Positions 7,735 through 16,711 of a stretch of DNA of 64,000 nt are shown piece by piece; position 1 is the stretch's first letter; every line of letters begins with the position of its first letter. The position numbers were made by a program, and so were the translations under genes. The stretch spans positions 1,089,216-1,153,215 of the forward strand of contig NZ_LSKU01000001.1 of the NCBI RefSeq assembly GCF_001561915.1. The letters are read 5' to 3'. The notes beneath the pieces are model-generated. The model worked only from the letters and a program-made list of their open reading frames with translations, ran no database searches and was not told the origin of the DNA. This DNA comes from Tepidibacillus decaturensis. Its GTDB lineage: Bacteria > Bacillota > Bacilli > Tepidibacillales > Tepidibacillaceae.

Positions 7735-8964
7735 TTATAGTTTCTTTCCACTCGTTTTCATATGTGGTGGTACAGTTGGGATTGGAATACCCTTTAATAA
7801 CATATTCCAGTAAATAAATTTGAACGCCATTTTGCCAAGATGGTTAATTCTCGTTTCTTTTAGTAATGAAAATGGTCCAATGCCTGGCAATGGGAATGTG
7901 CCTTCTACTGGTTCAACATCATAGTTAAAATCAATTAAAAATGCTTTGTTATAACCAGATTCAATATAGCAATTGGCATGGCCATCAAACTTTGCTTCTA
8001 AAGGTTTATTATTGATAAAGCTAATGATATTTTCTGTTAAGATTTCTGCTTCAAAATGCGCTACAGAACCTGCTTTTGAAGCTGGAATATCCGTGGCATC
8101 ACCAATTACAAAAATATTATCATGTGCTTTAGACTGTAATGTGTGTTTATCTGTAGGCACAAAATTTAATTCGTCACCTAAATCAGATCGTTCGATTAAC
8201 TCATCACCCATATTGGTTGGGATTGTCACTAAGAGATCATAATTTACTTCTTTTCCGTCTAATGACACCAGTTTATTATTCTCTGACTCTATGTGGCTTA
8301 CATTAAAATTAGGAACAAGTTTAATGTTTTTTTCTTCAAATAGTTTTCCTAAGACTGCTGATGCTCTTGGTTTTGTAAATGCACTTCCGAGAGGTGTAAC
8401 ATAGGTAATTTCTACATCCTTTCGAATCCCTTTTTCAGTAAAGAACCAATCAGATAGGAAGAGAAATTCTAGTGGTGCAACAGGACATTTGATTGGCATT
8501 TCGGCTAGGTGAACGACTAATTTTCCACCATTCCATTCTTTGAATTTATCCCTTAAAGCGATTGAACCATCGAAGGTATAAAAGTCGAAAATATTCTTTC
8601 TCCAGCCCTCATCAAGCCCTTCTATTTCAGAAGGAACAATCCTACAACCCGTTGCAATGATTAAAATATCATAATGTAACGTAGTATTATTTTCTAGGAT
8701 AACTTGGTTTTTTTCCGCCTCAATTACTTGAATAGGAGATTGAATAAATTCAATTTGATTTGGAATAAATTGTTTTTTCTGTTTTACTACATCTTTCTCA
8801 GAATAAATTTCAAATGGAATAAAAAGGAAACCTGGTTGATAATAATGCTTTTCTTCTTGGTCAACAATTGTGATGGACCATTCATTATTGTTTAATTTCT
8901 TATTAAGATGGTTTGCCATCATGGTACCAGCTGTTCCAGCACCTAAGATTAATAGCTTCTTCAT
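7735..8964 (-). CDS. Sulfide:quinone oxidoreductase-like FAD protein
   Basis: 409-residue FAD/NAD(P)-type disulfide oxidoreductase. N-terminal dinucleotide fold LILGAGTAGTMMAN, a second site DILIIATGCRIVPSE, and FVIGDATDIPASKAGSVAHF near residue 295 are typical of sulfide:quinone oxidoreductases. Three candidate redox cysteines are visible: ATGC (about 107), IKCPVAP (about 160) and HANC (about 331). The C-terminal region (KFIYWNMLLKGIPIP) could be the membrane-contacting amphipathic part. It should oxidise sulfide to persulfide/sulfane sulfur and reduce quinone. It leads an operon with DsrC/TusE-like and DsrE-like carriers. AAGGGGAGG precedes the ATG. Confidence 0.88.
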   Translation of the reverse strand: MKKLLILGAGTAGTMMANHLNKKLNNNEWSITIVDQEEKHYYQPGFLFIPFEIYSEKDVVKQKKQFIPNQIEFIQSPIQVIEAEKNQVILENNTTLHYDILIIATGCRIVPSEIEGLDEGWRKNIFDFYTFDGSIALRDKFKEWNGGKLVVHLAEMPIKCPVAPLEFLFLSDWFFTEKGIRKDVEITYVTPLGSAFTKPRASAVLGKLFEEKNIKLVPNFNVSHIESENNKLVSLDGKEVNYDLLVTIPTNMGDELIERSDLGDELNFVPTDKHTLQSKAHDNIFVIGDATDIPASKAGSVAHFEAEILTENIISFINNKPLEAKFDGHANCYIESGYNKAFLIDFNYDVEPVEGTFPLPGIGPFSLLKETRINHLGKMAFKFIYWNMLLKGIPIPTVPPHMKTSGKKL

Positions 8965-9364
8965 TTGTACCTCCCCTTACTATCTAAAATGAATATCTGA
9001 ACTTATCATTTATTGTTCTTGTGATACACCCTCCTTAAATCAGAATTAAGTAACAAATATGTATGAAATTTTGGAAAAGGTTATTTATGAAGTGGATTAA
9101 GTATGTTGATTCTATTATTTGATAAATTAATATTATCATATAATTCTTTTTGTTTAAGATTCATTTTAAAACGTTTTGTGACAATAATTTGAATATTTTT
9201 TAATCTTTATACAATAAGAAAGGGACTTTTTTTGTTAAATATCATACGGAAATATAAACAGTTCTAGGCTTTGAAATATTCGTATGTGATGGTTTTACAT
9301 CCTCTTTTTTTTGGTAAACTCATTATTAGTGGATTTTAAAAACATTAGTGGAAAGGTGCGCAAA
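8965..9364. other. Divergent intergenic region
   Basis: AT-rich stretch between the sulfur operon (minus) and the ABC-F gene (plus). It presumably holds both promoters, but I see no convincing promoter pair, operator or RNA structure. Confidence 0.3.
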
Positions 9365-10915
9365 ATGAGTATTTTAACAGTCAAAAATTTAAGCCACGGA
9401 TTTGGAGATCGAGCAATTTTTAATGATGTTTCCTTCCGACTTTTAAAAGGTGAACATATAGGTTTAATTGGTGCAAATGGTGAAGGTAAATCTACTTTTA
9501 TGAATATCATTACAAGGAGACTAGAACCAGATGCAGGGCAAATCGAATGGGCTAAGAATGTTAGAGTTGGTTATCTTGACCAACACACTATACTTGAAAA
9601 AGGTATAACCATTCGCGATGTTCTAAAAAGTGCCTTTCAATATCTCTTTGATCTTGAAACTGATATGAACAGAATGTATGAAAAAATGGGAGAAGTAACA
9701 CCAGAAAAACTAGAACAGCTTTTAGAAAATGTTGGTGTGATTCAAGATATGTTAACAAATAATGACTTTTACATTATAGATTCCAAAATTGAGGAAATTG
9801 GCCGAGGACTTGGATTGACCGATATCGGACTCGATAAGGATGTACAGGAACTTAGTGGTGGACAAAGAACAAAAGTATTACTTGCAAAATTATTACTTGA
9901 AAAGCCTGACATTCTTTTGTTGGACGAACCTACAAACTATCTTGATGAACAACATATTGAATGGTTAAAACGCTATTTGCAAGAATATGAAAATGCTTTT
10001 ATCTTAATCTCACATGATATTCCGTTTCTTAATAGCGTAGTTAACTTAATTTATCATATGGAAAATCAAGAATTAAATCGTTATCCTGGTGATTATGATA
10101 ATTTTCTTCAAGTTTATGAAGTGAAGAAACAGCAGCAGGAATACAAAAAACAGCAACAAGAAATTGCAGAGCTTAAAGATTTTGTTGCTAGAAACAAAGC
10201 GCGTGTTTCTACGAGAAATATGGCAATGTCAAGGCAGAAAAAGCTAGATAAGATGGATGTAATTGAGCTCGCAAAAGAGAAACCAAAGCCGGAATTTCAT
10301 TTCAAGGAAGCAAGAACCTCTGGTAAATTGGTTTTTGAAACGAGGAATTTGATCATAGGATACGACGAACCACTTTCGAAGCCTTTAAATTTGCGAATGG
10401 AACGTGGACAGAAAATTGCATTGGTTGGTGCAAATGGAATTGGTAAAACCACACTGCTTAGAAGCATTCTTGGGGAAAATAAACCAATCTCAGGATCTGT
10501 TGAACTTGGTGAATATTTATCTATTGGATATTTTGAACAAGAGATAAATGAAACAAATAATAAAACGTGTATTGAAGAATTTTGGGATGAGTTTCCCTCC
10601 TATACACAGTATGAAGTACGTGCAGCTTTGGCAAAATGTGGCTTAACGACAAAGCATATTGAAAGTAAAATCGTTGTATTAAGTGGTGGAGAAAAAGCAA
10701 AAGTACGTTTATCTAAACTAATCAATAAAGAAACAAATTTATTAGTTTTAGACGAGCCTACGAACCACTTAGATATCGATGCAAAAGAAGAGCTGAAACG
10801 CGCTTTAAAGGAATATAAAGGTAGTATCCTTTTAATCAGTCATGAGCCTGAGTTTTATAAAGATATTGTAACAGATATTTGGAACGGGGAATCCTGGACA
10901 ACCAAATTGGTATAG
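9365..10915 (+). CDS. ABC-F family ATPase (YfmM-like length)
   Basis: 516-residue soluble protein with two ABC domains and no membrane segments. First domain: Walker A GANGEGKST, signature LSGGQRTKVLLAKLLL, Walker B ILLLDEPTNYLD. A charged linker of about 80 residues (KKQQQEYKKQQQEIAEL) is the P-site tRNA interaction motif region. Second domain: GANGIGKTT, LSGGEKAKVRLS, LLVLDEPTNHLD. ABC-F proteins act on ribosomes, relieving stalls or giving antibiotic resistance; the length matches the YfmM branch, but target specificity cannot be assigned. The start at 9365 is chosen because GGAAAGG lies just upstream. Confidence 0.92.
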   Translation: MSILTVKNLSHGFGDRAIFNDVSFRLLKGEHIGLIGANGEGKSTFMNIITRRLEPDAGQIEWAKNVRVGYLDQHTILEKGITIRDVLKSAFQYLFDLETDMNRMYEKMGEVTPEKLEQLLENVGVIQDMLTNNDFYIIDSKIEEIGRGLGLTDIGLDKDVQELSGGQRTKVLLAKLLLEKPDILLLDEPTNYLDEQHIEWLKRYLQEYENAFILISHDIPFLNSVVNLIYHMENQELNRYPGDYDNFLQVYEVKKQQQEYKKQQQEIAELKDFVARNKARVSTRNMAMSRQKKLDKMDVIELAKEKPKPEFHFKEARTSGKLVFETRNLIIGYDEPLSKPLNLRMERGQKIALVGANGIGKTTLLRSILGENKPISGSVELGEYLSIGYFEQEINETNNKTCIEEFWDEFPSYTQYEVRAALAKCGLTTKHIESKIVVLSGGEKAKVRLSKLINKETNLLVLDEPTNHLDIDAKEELKRALKEYKGSILLISHEPEFYKDIVTDIWNGESWTTKLV

Positions 10916-10944
10916 CAAAACACCCCTAGATTGTGAATAAGTAA

Positions 10945-10986
10945 AATGAATCCATTCCTATTTTTGGAAATGGCTTCATTGTTCTA
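10945..10986. terminator. Possible bidirectional terminator after the ABC-F gene
   Basis: Imperfect stem between AATGAATCCATT and AATGGCTTCATT; T-richness is weak on both sides. Confidence 0.45.
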
Positions 10987-10991
10987 ATCAA

Positions 10992-11285
10992 TTAAATCTT
11001 TTCTTTAACAGGTTCGTTCCAACATTCAACATTTTCCAAACCGGAAATATTTTTTTGATAAAATACAGGTTCTTTTCCTTCTTTCCTCTGCTTGAGATAA
11101 TCATTTAAGGCATCAAATGCATATTTACCTAAAAGTGTAATAGCGATTAAGTTAATCAAAGCCATTAAACCCATAAATAGATCTGCCATATCCCAAACGA
11201 TTTGAATTTTAGCAAAGGTACCCAATGATCAGTACAAAAAAAACAGCGATTACCTTCGCTATTTTTTTAATTGGAAAAGAAAGCT
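10992..11285 (-). pseudogene. C-terminal fragment of AGCS sodium:alanine symporter
   Basis: The final part reads GTFAKIQIVWDMADLFMGL and LINLIAITLLGKYAFDALND, the last transmembrane region of alanine/glycine:cation symporters (AGCS/AlsT). The preceding residues (FPIKKIAKVIAVFFVLIIG) are in another frame; one extra base in the GGG at about 11222-11226 explains the break. The other roughly 370 residues are absent, and a 12-bp imperfect inverted repeat (TCCCATAAAAGT/ACTTTTGTGGGA) lies just upstream. A relic. Confidence 0.8.
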
Positions 11286-11367
11286 TTCTTTTCATTATAT
11301 TATGATGGGACCCCATAAAAGTAATCGGAATACGCTTCGAAGGAGCTCGTCACTTTTGTGGGATATC

Positions 11368-12189
11368 TTATATTCGTGGAACGTTCTTACCATAAAAAAT
11401 TTCGATCATTTCTTTCTTTATTCTTTTCTTAATTTTTTTCCTTTCTCCTGGTGACAACTCTTTCTTAGCTGTCCCAAATAAATAATGATCCAGATCAAAT
11501 TCTTTTAGAATCATTTTTGTATGAAAAATTTTCTCCTGATAAACATTTACATCAATCATTTGATACATATCACGAGTTTTGCTTGTCATGAAGTTTTGTA
11601 TGGAATTAATTTTGTGATCGATATAATATTTTTTTCCATTTACATCACGAGTAAAACCTCTTACACGATAATCAATGGTTGCAATATCTGGCTCAAAACT
11701 TGTAATCAAATAATTAAGGGCTTTAAGTGGTGAAATTTCTCCACATGTAGAGACATCAATATCTGCACGAAGTGTACTAATTCCCTTGTCTGGGTGATTT
11801 TCAGGATAGGTATGAACCGTAATATGACTTTTGTCGAGGTGGCCTACGACCGCTTCAGACGATGGACCGGGCGATTCATTTTCGGTTAGCTTTATGGGCT
11901 CATCATTAAAAACCTCATTTTCAGCAACTAACATCGTAACACTCGCTCCCTGAGGATCATAATCCTGATTAGCAATATTTAAAATATTAGCACCTATTAT
12001 TTTCGATACGTCGGTTAATATTTTTACAAGTCGATCCGCATTATACTCTTCATCTATATATTGAATATATTCTTGATTTTTTGCCTGATTCAAAGCATAA
12101 GCAATATCATAAAAGTTGAAACTAAGCGTTTTTGTAAGATTGTTGAAACCATAAAGCTTTAACTTTTTGTTAATTGGTTTAATATCCAT
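11368..12189 (-). CDS. speD: S-adenosylmethionine decarboxylase proenzyme, E. coli type
   Basis: 273 residues, pyruvoyl enzyme making the aminopropyl donor for spermidine. The self-cleavage site is [14 protein letters not shown]; Ser121 becomes the pyruvoyl group. The protein is colinear with the enterobacterial (class 1A) enzyme: [55 protein letters not shown] and [13 protein letters not shown]. It is much longer than the 120-130 residue SpeH form of Bacillus subtilis. ATG 12189 is chosen because GAGGG lies 7 bases upstream. It stands alone; no spermidine synthase gene is in the window. Confidence 0.96.
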   Translation of the reverse strand: MDIKPINKKLKLYGFNNLTKTLSFNFYDIAYALNQAKNQEYIQYIDEEYNADRLVKILTDVSKIIGANILNIANQDYDPQGASVTMLVAENEVFNDEPIKLTENESPGPSSEAVVGHLDKSHITVHTYPENHPDKGISTLRADIDVSTCGEISPLKALNYLITSFEPDIATIDYRVRGFTRDVNGKKYYIDHKINSIQNFMTSKTRDMYQMIDVNVYQEKIFHTKMILKEFDLDHYLFGTAKKELSPGERKKIKKRIKKEMIEIFYGKNVPRI

Positions 12190-12339
12190 CTTTTCACCCT
12201 CAATATACAAAAATTGCTAAATCCAGTCCTAAAAATATTGTGTGATAAGAAACAAATAATATACCTTCTTTTGCGGAGATGAAATGGAATGATAAAACAA
12301 AAATACTAAAAGTAATACGTCAGGTAAATGGAAAGTAGA

Positions 12340-12476
12340 AGGTAAAATTTTTGTCGATTATTTTGTTCAGATTTAGCAATATTCTGTCATATCTTGCGCT
12401 TGCCCGGGAAAACTTTAGGAAACTGCGATGGTGTATTGCCCTTTACGGGAAAAATCCCGTCTCTTTTTTGAACGAT
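12340..12476 (+). ncRNA. Possible small RNA ending in a terminator
   Basis: The gap upstream of speD contains on the plus strand a GC-richer stretch (CTTGCCCGGGAAAACTTTAGG at 12399 onward is its first part) and a clean intrinsic terminator ACGGGA-AAAA-TCCCGT followed by CTCTTTTTT near 12450-12476. No gene reads into it on this strand. I cannot name it; a spurious hairpin is possible. Confidence 0.35.
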
Positions 12477-12567
12477 TCATACAATTTCTATTATAACAAT
12501 CTTTTGCGTTATGTGTATCAAAGCTGTCTACAGTATTAAATAATGAAGCAAAATGCTGATTTGAAAT

Positions 12568-13569
12568 TTATTTAGAAATTTTCACGATGGTTCTTCCACG
12601 AACTTTTCCTTTAACAATTTTATCTAAAGTATCTGGTAATTGAACAAGCGTTATTTCGTTAACCAATTGTTCAAACAGTCCTTCAGGTTTCCATTCGTTG
12701 GACATCTTTTTCCAAACTTCAACACGTACATCCATTGGACAGTAAACAGAATCAATACCAAGTAAGTTAACACCACGTAATATAAATGGGAAAACAGTTG
12801 TAGGAATTTCAACCCCTCCAGTAAGTCCAAAAGCTGCAACCGATCCACCGTATTTTGTTGTGCTTATAACATAAGCAAGTGTTTTCCCACCAACGGCATC
12901 AATTGCTCCTGCCCAGTTTTGTTTTCCTAAAGCTTTGATTTTTTCAGGGATTAACTCATTTCGATCTATGATTTTTTTTGCTCCAATTTTTTGTAAATAC
13001 TCGTGTTCTGTAGTTTTTCCGGTACTTGCTACCACTTCATATTTGAGTTTGGATAACATTGCAACTGCTATACTTCCTGCTCCACCGGTAGCGCCTGTGA
13101 CAAGTATTGGACCATTTTCAGGTTGGACACCATTTTCTTGCAAACGTTTAATCGCAAGAGCAGCAGTAAAACCAGCTGTTCCATATATCATCGCTTCTCT
13201 CATACTTAGGCCTTTAGGTAAAGGGACAATCCAATCCGCAGGAACTCTTGCATATTCACTAAATCCACCAAAATGTGAAACACCTAGTTCATAGCTTGTA
13301 ACGATCACCTCATCCCCCTCTTTAAAGCGGAAATCTTTTGATGAGATGACTACACCTACTAAATCTATTCCTGGAATGAAGGGATATGTTTGGACGATTT
13401 TTCCTTCTGGGATACTTGCTAACCCGTCCTTATAATTAACGCTTGAATAGTGTACTTTAATTAAAACATCACCTTCAGGAAGGTCTGTTAAAGCTAATTG
13501 CTTAACTTGTACTGAAAAAGATTCTTCTGTTTTGTCTACAACTAGAGCTTTAAATTGATTTTCCATCAT
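12568..13569 (-). CDS. YhdH/YhfP family quinone oxidoreductase (acrylyl-CoA reductase type)
   Basis: 333-residue zinc-independent MDR/alcohol dehydrogenase superfamily protein. Family pattern: FKALVVDKTE, VLIKVHYSSVNYKDGLA, TYPFIPGIDLVGVV, ELGVSHFGGFSEYARVPADW, NADPH-binding VTGATGGAGSIAVAMLSKLKY, and LLGIDSVYCPMDVR. It lacks the structural zinc cysteines. Relatives include acrylyl-CoA reductase AcuI/YhdH, so an NADPH-dependent enoyl reduction is the expected chemistry; the natural substrate is not known. GGAGG lies upstream of tandem ATG codons. Confidence 0.9.
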   Translation of the reverse strand: MMENQFKALVVDKTEESFSVQVKQLALTDLPEGDVLIKVHYSSVNYKDGLASIPEGKIVQTYPFIPGIDLVGVVISSKDFRFKEGDEVIVTSYELGVSHFGGFSEYARVPADWIVPLPKGLSMREAMIYGTAGFTAALAIKRLQENGVQPENGPILVTGATGGAGSIAVAMLSKLKYEVVASTGKTTEHEYLQKIGAKKIIDRNELIPEKIKALGKQNWAGAIDAVGGKTLAYVISTTKYGGSVAAFGLTGGVEIPTTVFPFILRGVNLLGIDSVYCPMDVRVEVWKKMSNEWKPEGLFEQLVNEITLVQLPDTLDKIVKGKVRGRTIVKISK

Positions 13570-13977
13570 AAAACCTCCGTTTTTTTGTTTTTAAAAGTGA
13601 TCTATTCAGGTAAATGTTCTGGATAGATGATCATATCTTCATCTATTTATTAATTGCTCTTTATTTAGCCACTTATTTTCATCTTACAAAATCATCACTT
13701 TCTAAAAGATTTGCTTTTTATTATAACAAGAAAGAATAAAATAAGGAAAGATGGTGATATTTAGCAATCTTTTCTTTATGTTTTTACCCGTTTTTAAAAT
13801 TAGTTTATTTCCACAATTACAGATGTTTTTAATTGACTATTAAGCGCAAAAGCATCCTGTTCTTCGCTCGAAATCCCTAAATCCTCCTCGTAATATATTG
13901 AAATGATTATAAAAACACAGGCATTTCTATAGCAAGAATCATGATGTGTTATAATGGTTCTATTGGAGGTGAGTAAC
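13570..13977. other. Gene-free stretch
   Basis: About 400 AT-rich bases between divergent genes. I see no RNA family, repeat or coding remnant here. Confidence 0.4.
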
Positions 13978-14253
13978 ATGGATCGGACAAAGCAAAAGGT
14001 AGTTTGTGACCTTTCATGGTGTCAATTAAATTTTTGGTTTGATGAAGATGGAGTAGGACAAGTCCTTCTCATCGATAAAAAAGATCCAAGTATGAATATA
14101 GAAACGACTGTAGTTTGGTTTGTAAGTAAATTTTTGAGATCGGCAGCATTTATCTTAACGAATATTCCAGAAATTGATGAGTTTCGTAAATGGGTTCTTC
14201 GTGGGAAGAAAGCCCTTGAAGAATATTATGATACGCTTCCTGAAGTGAAATAG
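13978..14253 (+). CDS. Hypothetical protein, 91 residues
   Basis: Small soluble protein, not recognised. The ATG at 13978 is preceded by GGAGGTGAG at proper spacing, and the codon use is like that of its neighbours, so it is likely real. It is mixed charged and aromatic (VCDLSWCQLNFWFDEDG, VVWFVSKFLRSAAFIL, FRKWVLRGKKALEEYYD), with two cysteines five residues apart. No transmembrane helix is convincing. It converges on the MFS gene, ending only 4 bases from it. Confidence 0.65.
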   Translation: MDRTKQKVVCDLSWCQLNFWFDEDGVGQVLLIDKKDPSMNIETTVVWFVSKFLRSAAFILTNIPEIDEFRKWVLRGKKALEEYYDTLPEVK

Positions 14254-14257
14254 AGAA

Positions 14258-15483
14258 TTAGGCCATACGATGATCATATTTTTCAAGCCATAACATGAAG
14301 AATGAAGAAATCCCTGCTACAATCCCTACCAAGACCCAACCATTTTCAATCGTGAAAGTTTTTAGTAATGTGCCCATGCCTAAAGGCCCAAGCGTGTGTC
14401 CTAAACCCATAATCATTGGTAAAACGGCATTCATTCTTCCACGGTGGGAAGCTGGCGTATGGTTTACGATAAAAGGGGTAACACTGATCGATAAAATGAT
14501 CTCCCCTAAGGTAAAAATAAAAGCTGAGACAAAGAAAAATACTAATGTATTTAACATGCTTAGCATTCCAAAGCCAAAAGCATAGAGAATCCCACCATAT
14601 ACAATTCGTCTAATCACTTTCATATGTTCAGATATTTTGGTGACGAATGGTGTAAAGAGCATAACGATAAGTCCATTAAATCCTGAAACGAGCCCAAAAT
14701 ATTGAGCACCTCTCTCTGCAAAATTCTCCATCATTTGCATAGGCATTAAAAATGACCATTGAGAATAGGCAAAATTATAACCAAATGCGAAGATGGAGAA
14801 ATAGATGAGGATTGGTCTTTTGGCTAAAACAGCAAAAATAGACCCTTCTTCTCTTTTTCTAACGATCTTTTTTCATCTGTAATTTCCTCTTTCGTTTTGC
14901 CAATGGTTTCTTTAATAAAAAATAGAATGAGACTTAAAGAAATCAAAGCAGTAAAGGCATCACCAATGAATACCCATGGAAGATGGTTTTTGTATAGAAT
15001 TCCACCAAGAACTGGCCCTACTGCAAATCCTATATTCCATCCCATGTAAGAAAGAGCAAAGGCCCCACTCCGATTTTCTGGGGTTGTTAAATCAGCAATT
15101 AAGGAATCGTGAGCTGGTCCAGCCGTAAACATGGCTAACCCTGCAAACATCAGAATATAGACCATTGTCATAGAAGGTTCTGTTAACCCCGCAACGATAT
15201 AAAGGATGATAGCAAAACTATCAAAAAATAGGATTACTTTTTTCCTTCCAATCGTATCAGCTAATTTTCCACCTAGTAAAGATGCAGGCATAAAAAACAA
15301 ACCAGACAGACTGATATAAAGTCCCGCTGTTTCTTTTGAAAGTCCAATTTTGTCAGTCAATATGATTGTTAATAATGGCATGACAAAGCTTCCAAGGGCG
15401 TTGATAATCCTTGCAACAAAAATAATATAAATTTCTTTTGGCAAACCTCTGTATGGACTTAATAAAGATTTAATACTAGCCAC
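14258..15483 (-). CDS. MFS multidrug-type exporter, interrupted by a one-base frameshift
   Basis: Two frames join to a 408-residue, 12-helix major facilitator. Part one starts at GTG 15483 (AAGGAGG upstream): SLLSPYRGLPKEIYIIF, the motif-A loop GGKLADTIGRKKVI, and MGWNIGFAVGPVLGGILY (motif C, an exporter signature). Part two continues as SIFAVLAKRPILIYFSIF and ends after 14258. The break is at 14854-14858: one more A in the A5 run (minus strand) restores the frame. The protein is otherwise intact, so this is a recent mutation or sequence error. Expression appears to be governed by the leader peptide and tandem terminators directly upstream, the architecture of antibiotic-inducible genes. Confidence 0.85.
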
Positions 15484-15538
15484 TTCATTTCCCTCCTTTG
15501 TCAATAAGAAACCACAAAAGCAATGATCTTGTATCATT

Positions 15539-15590
15539 AAAAAAAGTCATGGTCCTATATGCAAAAAGACATATAGAATTTCCATGACTT
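15539..15590 (-). terminator. Second terminator in the MFS leader
   Basis: AAGTCATGG and CTATATG pair with CATATAG and CCATGACTT; seven T follow on the minus strand. It lies about 60 bases before the GTG start, so transcription must pass it to reach the pump gene. Confidence 0.85.
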
Positions 15591-15627
15591 TATCGAACAT
15601 CGTTTAATCCTATAATAAAAAAGGCAT

Positions 15628-15659
15628 AAAAAAGTCACAGAATCGTTACGACCTGTGAC
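15628..15659 (-). terminator. First terminator (attenuator) in the MFS leader
   Basis: GTCACAG/CTGTGAC stem followed by TTTTTT. Its 5-prime arm overlaps a 9-base segment complementary to the end of the leader peptide coding region, so it can be disrupted by an antiterminator fold. Confidence 0.85.
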
Positions 15660-15695
15660 ACCCTTAATTTATCCTTAATTATTCATACGCATCTC

Positions 15696-15770
15696 TTAAA
15701 ACAGATTCAACAGGTCGTTATATGGGATTTTAGATACTTTATCAGTTTGAAAAAAGATTACAGTTCTCAT
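15696..15770 (-). CDS. 24-residue leader peptide of the MFS attenuator
   Basis: Short open frame starting MRTVIFFQTDKV and ending PYNDLLNLF. It has an excellent ribosome site (ACAAGGAGG nine bases upstream) and lies downstream of a sigma-A promoter. The sequence spanning its SD (AGGTCGTTAT) is perfectly complementary over 10 bases to its own 3-prime end (ATAACGACCT). That same end is complementary over 9 bases to the terminator arm downstream. This is the structure of ribosome-mediated attenuation: a ribosome stalled in the leader frees the 3-prime end to act as antiterminator. No similarity to a known leader peptide was recognised. Confidence 0.75.
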   Translation of the reverse strand: MRTVIFFQTDKVSKIPYNDLLNLF

Positions 15771-15824
15771 GGATAACGACCTCCTTGTAAGTAATATATA
15801 AAGCAAAACTTCAATTGCTAGTAA

Positions 15825-15854
15825 AATATACCATTGATTAAAGCTGTCTGTCAA
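15825..15854 (-). promoter_or_regulatory. Promoter of the MFS attenuator transcript
   Basis: TTGACA (15849-15854), 18 bases, TATATT (15825-15830) on the minus strand, giving a start near 15817 and a leader of about 335 bases. Confidence 0.75.
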
Positions 15855-15864
15855 TCCTTGTTTT

Positions 15865-16533
15865 TTAATTATTCAACTCCATTTCCTTATATTCGTTCCA
15901 ACGATCTCTAGCCATCTTCAATATTTTAGGGGTTACATTTTTATCCTCAAAGATCATGCTAAACCATCTTCTCATTTTTTCATAATCTCCTAAACGACCC
16001 TGTAGTTCACCAATGAGATAAATGAACGTATATTTGTCCATAGGAATTTTATCAAGATCCTCTGTTTCATAAATTTCATAGTAGGTATCAAGTGCATTTT
16101 TTAAGAAGCGAAGCTCTTCTTCTTTATTTTGTAAGTAGCGGTTTATCCAAGCTATTCTCATACATAGATTTGCTATGATAAAATTTTGTTCCTCCAAAAT
16201 CGTTGCAGTGTATAAAGCAAGTTTATAACTATATATTGCATCCTGAATACTTCTCTTCTTACATAATTGTGGAACTTGGATTTTATCAATATAGTCTTGT
16301 TTTATCCGATTATTTTTTAATTCCCGTATAGGGGAAAAACTATCTGTAAATGCAAAACCACAATGAGGACAAACATTCACTTCATAAAATAAAGGATTTA
16401 CTCCTTCATAATAAGGACAATAATCTGCATCTCTTTTGATTACTTTAGTTTTGCTTTGCCGCATTTTTAATGTTTTAAAATCTTCTTTACAATACAGGCA
16501 TTTTATTTTTTTCTCATAAAAAACTTCATCCAC
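15865..16533 (-). CDS. DUF2225 family protein
   Basis: 222-residue Firmicutes protein of unknown function. The N-terminal zinc-ribbon-like region has CLYC, then DYCPYYEGVNPLFYEV and CPHCGFAFTDSF, the DUF2225 signature. The remainder is helical and TPR-like (YSYKLALYTATILEE, GRLGDYEKMRRWFS). It is probably cytosolic. It is monocistronic; its 3-prime end abuts the promoter of the MFS leader. Confidence 0.88.
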   Translation of the reverse strand: MDEVFYEKKIKCLYCKEDFKTLKMRQSKTKVIKRDADYCPYYEGVNPLFYEVNVCPHCGFAFTDSFSPIRELKNNRIKQDYIDKIQVPQLCKKRSIQDAIYSYKLALYTATILEEQNFIIANLCMRIAWINRYLQNKEEELRFLKNALDTYYEIYETEDLDKIPMDKYTFIYLIGELQGRLGDYEKMRRWFSMIFEDKNVTPKILKMARDRWNEYKEMELNN

Positions 16534-16642
16534 AAAATCATACCCTTTCTTTTAAAACAAAACCTTTTTGAAAATTTTGCTTTCTAGCTACTTCGATAAC
16601 TAGCGTGAATTTCCTGCCATTTCACAAAATCAATTTTTATTT

Positions 16643-16657
16643 ATGCAAACGCTTGCG
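16643..16657 (+). promoter_or_regulatory. CcpA-type cre site before the maltose phosphorylase gene
   Basis: ATGCAAACGCTTGCG matches the consensus WTGNAANCGNWNNCW at 14 of 15 positions. It overlaps the probable -35 region, with a GATAAT -10 candidate further on, as expected for carbon catabolite repression. Confidence 0.75.
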
Positions 16658-16711
16658 CTTTTCTAGTTTTAAGGATAATATGGAGTTAGATGATTAAGGA
16701 GAGGTGCTAAC

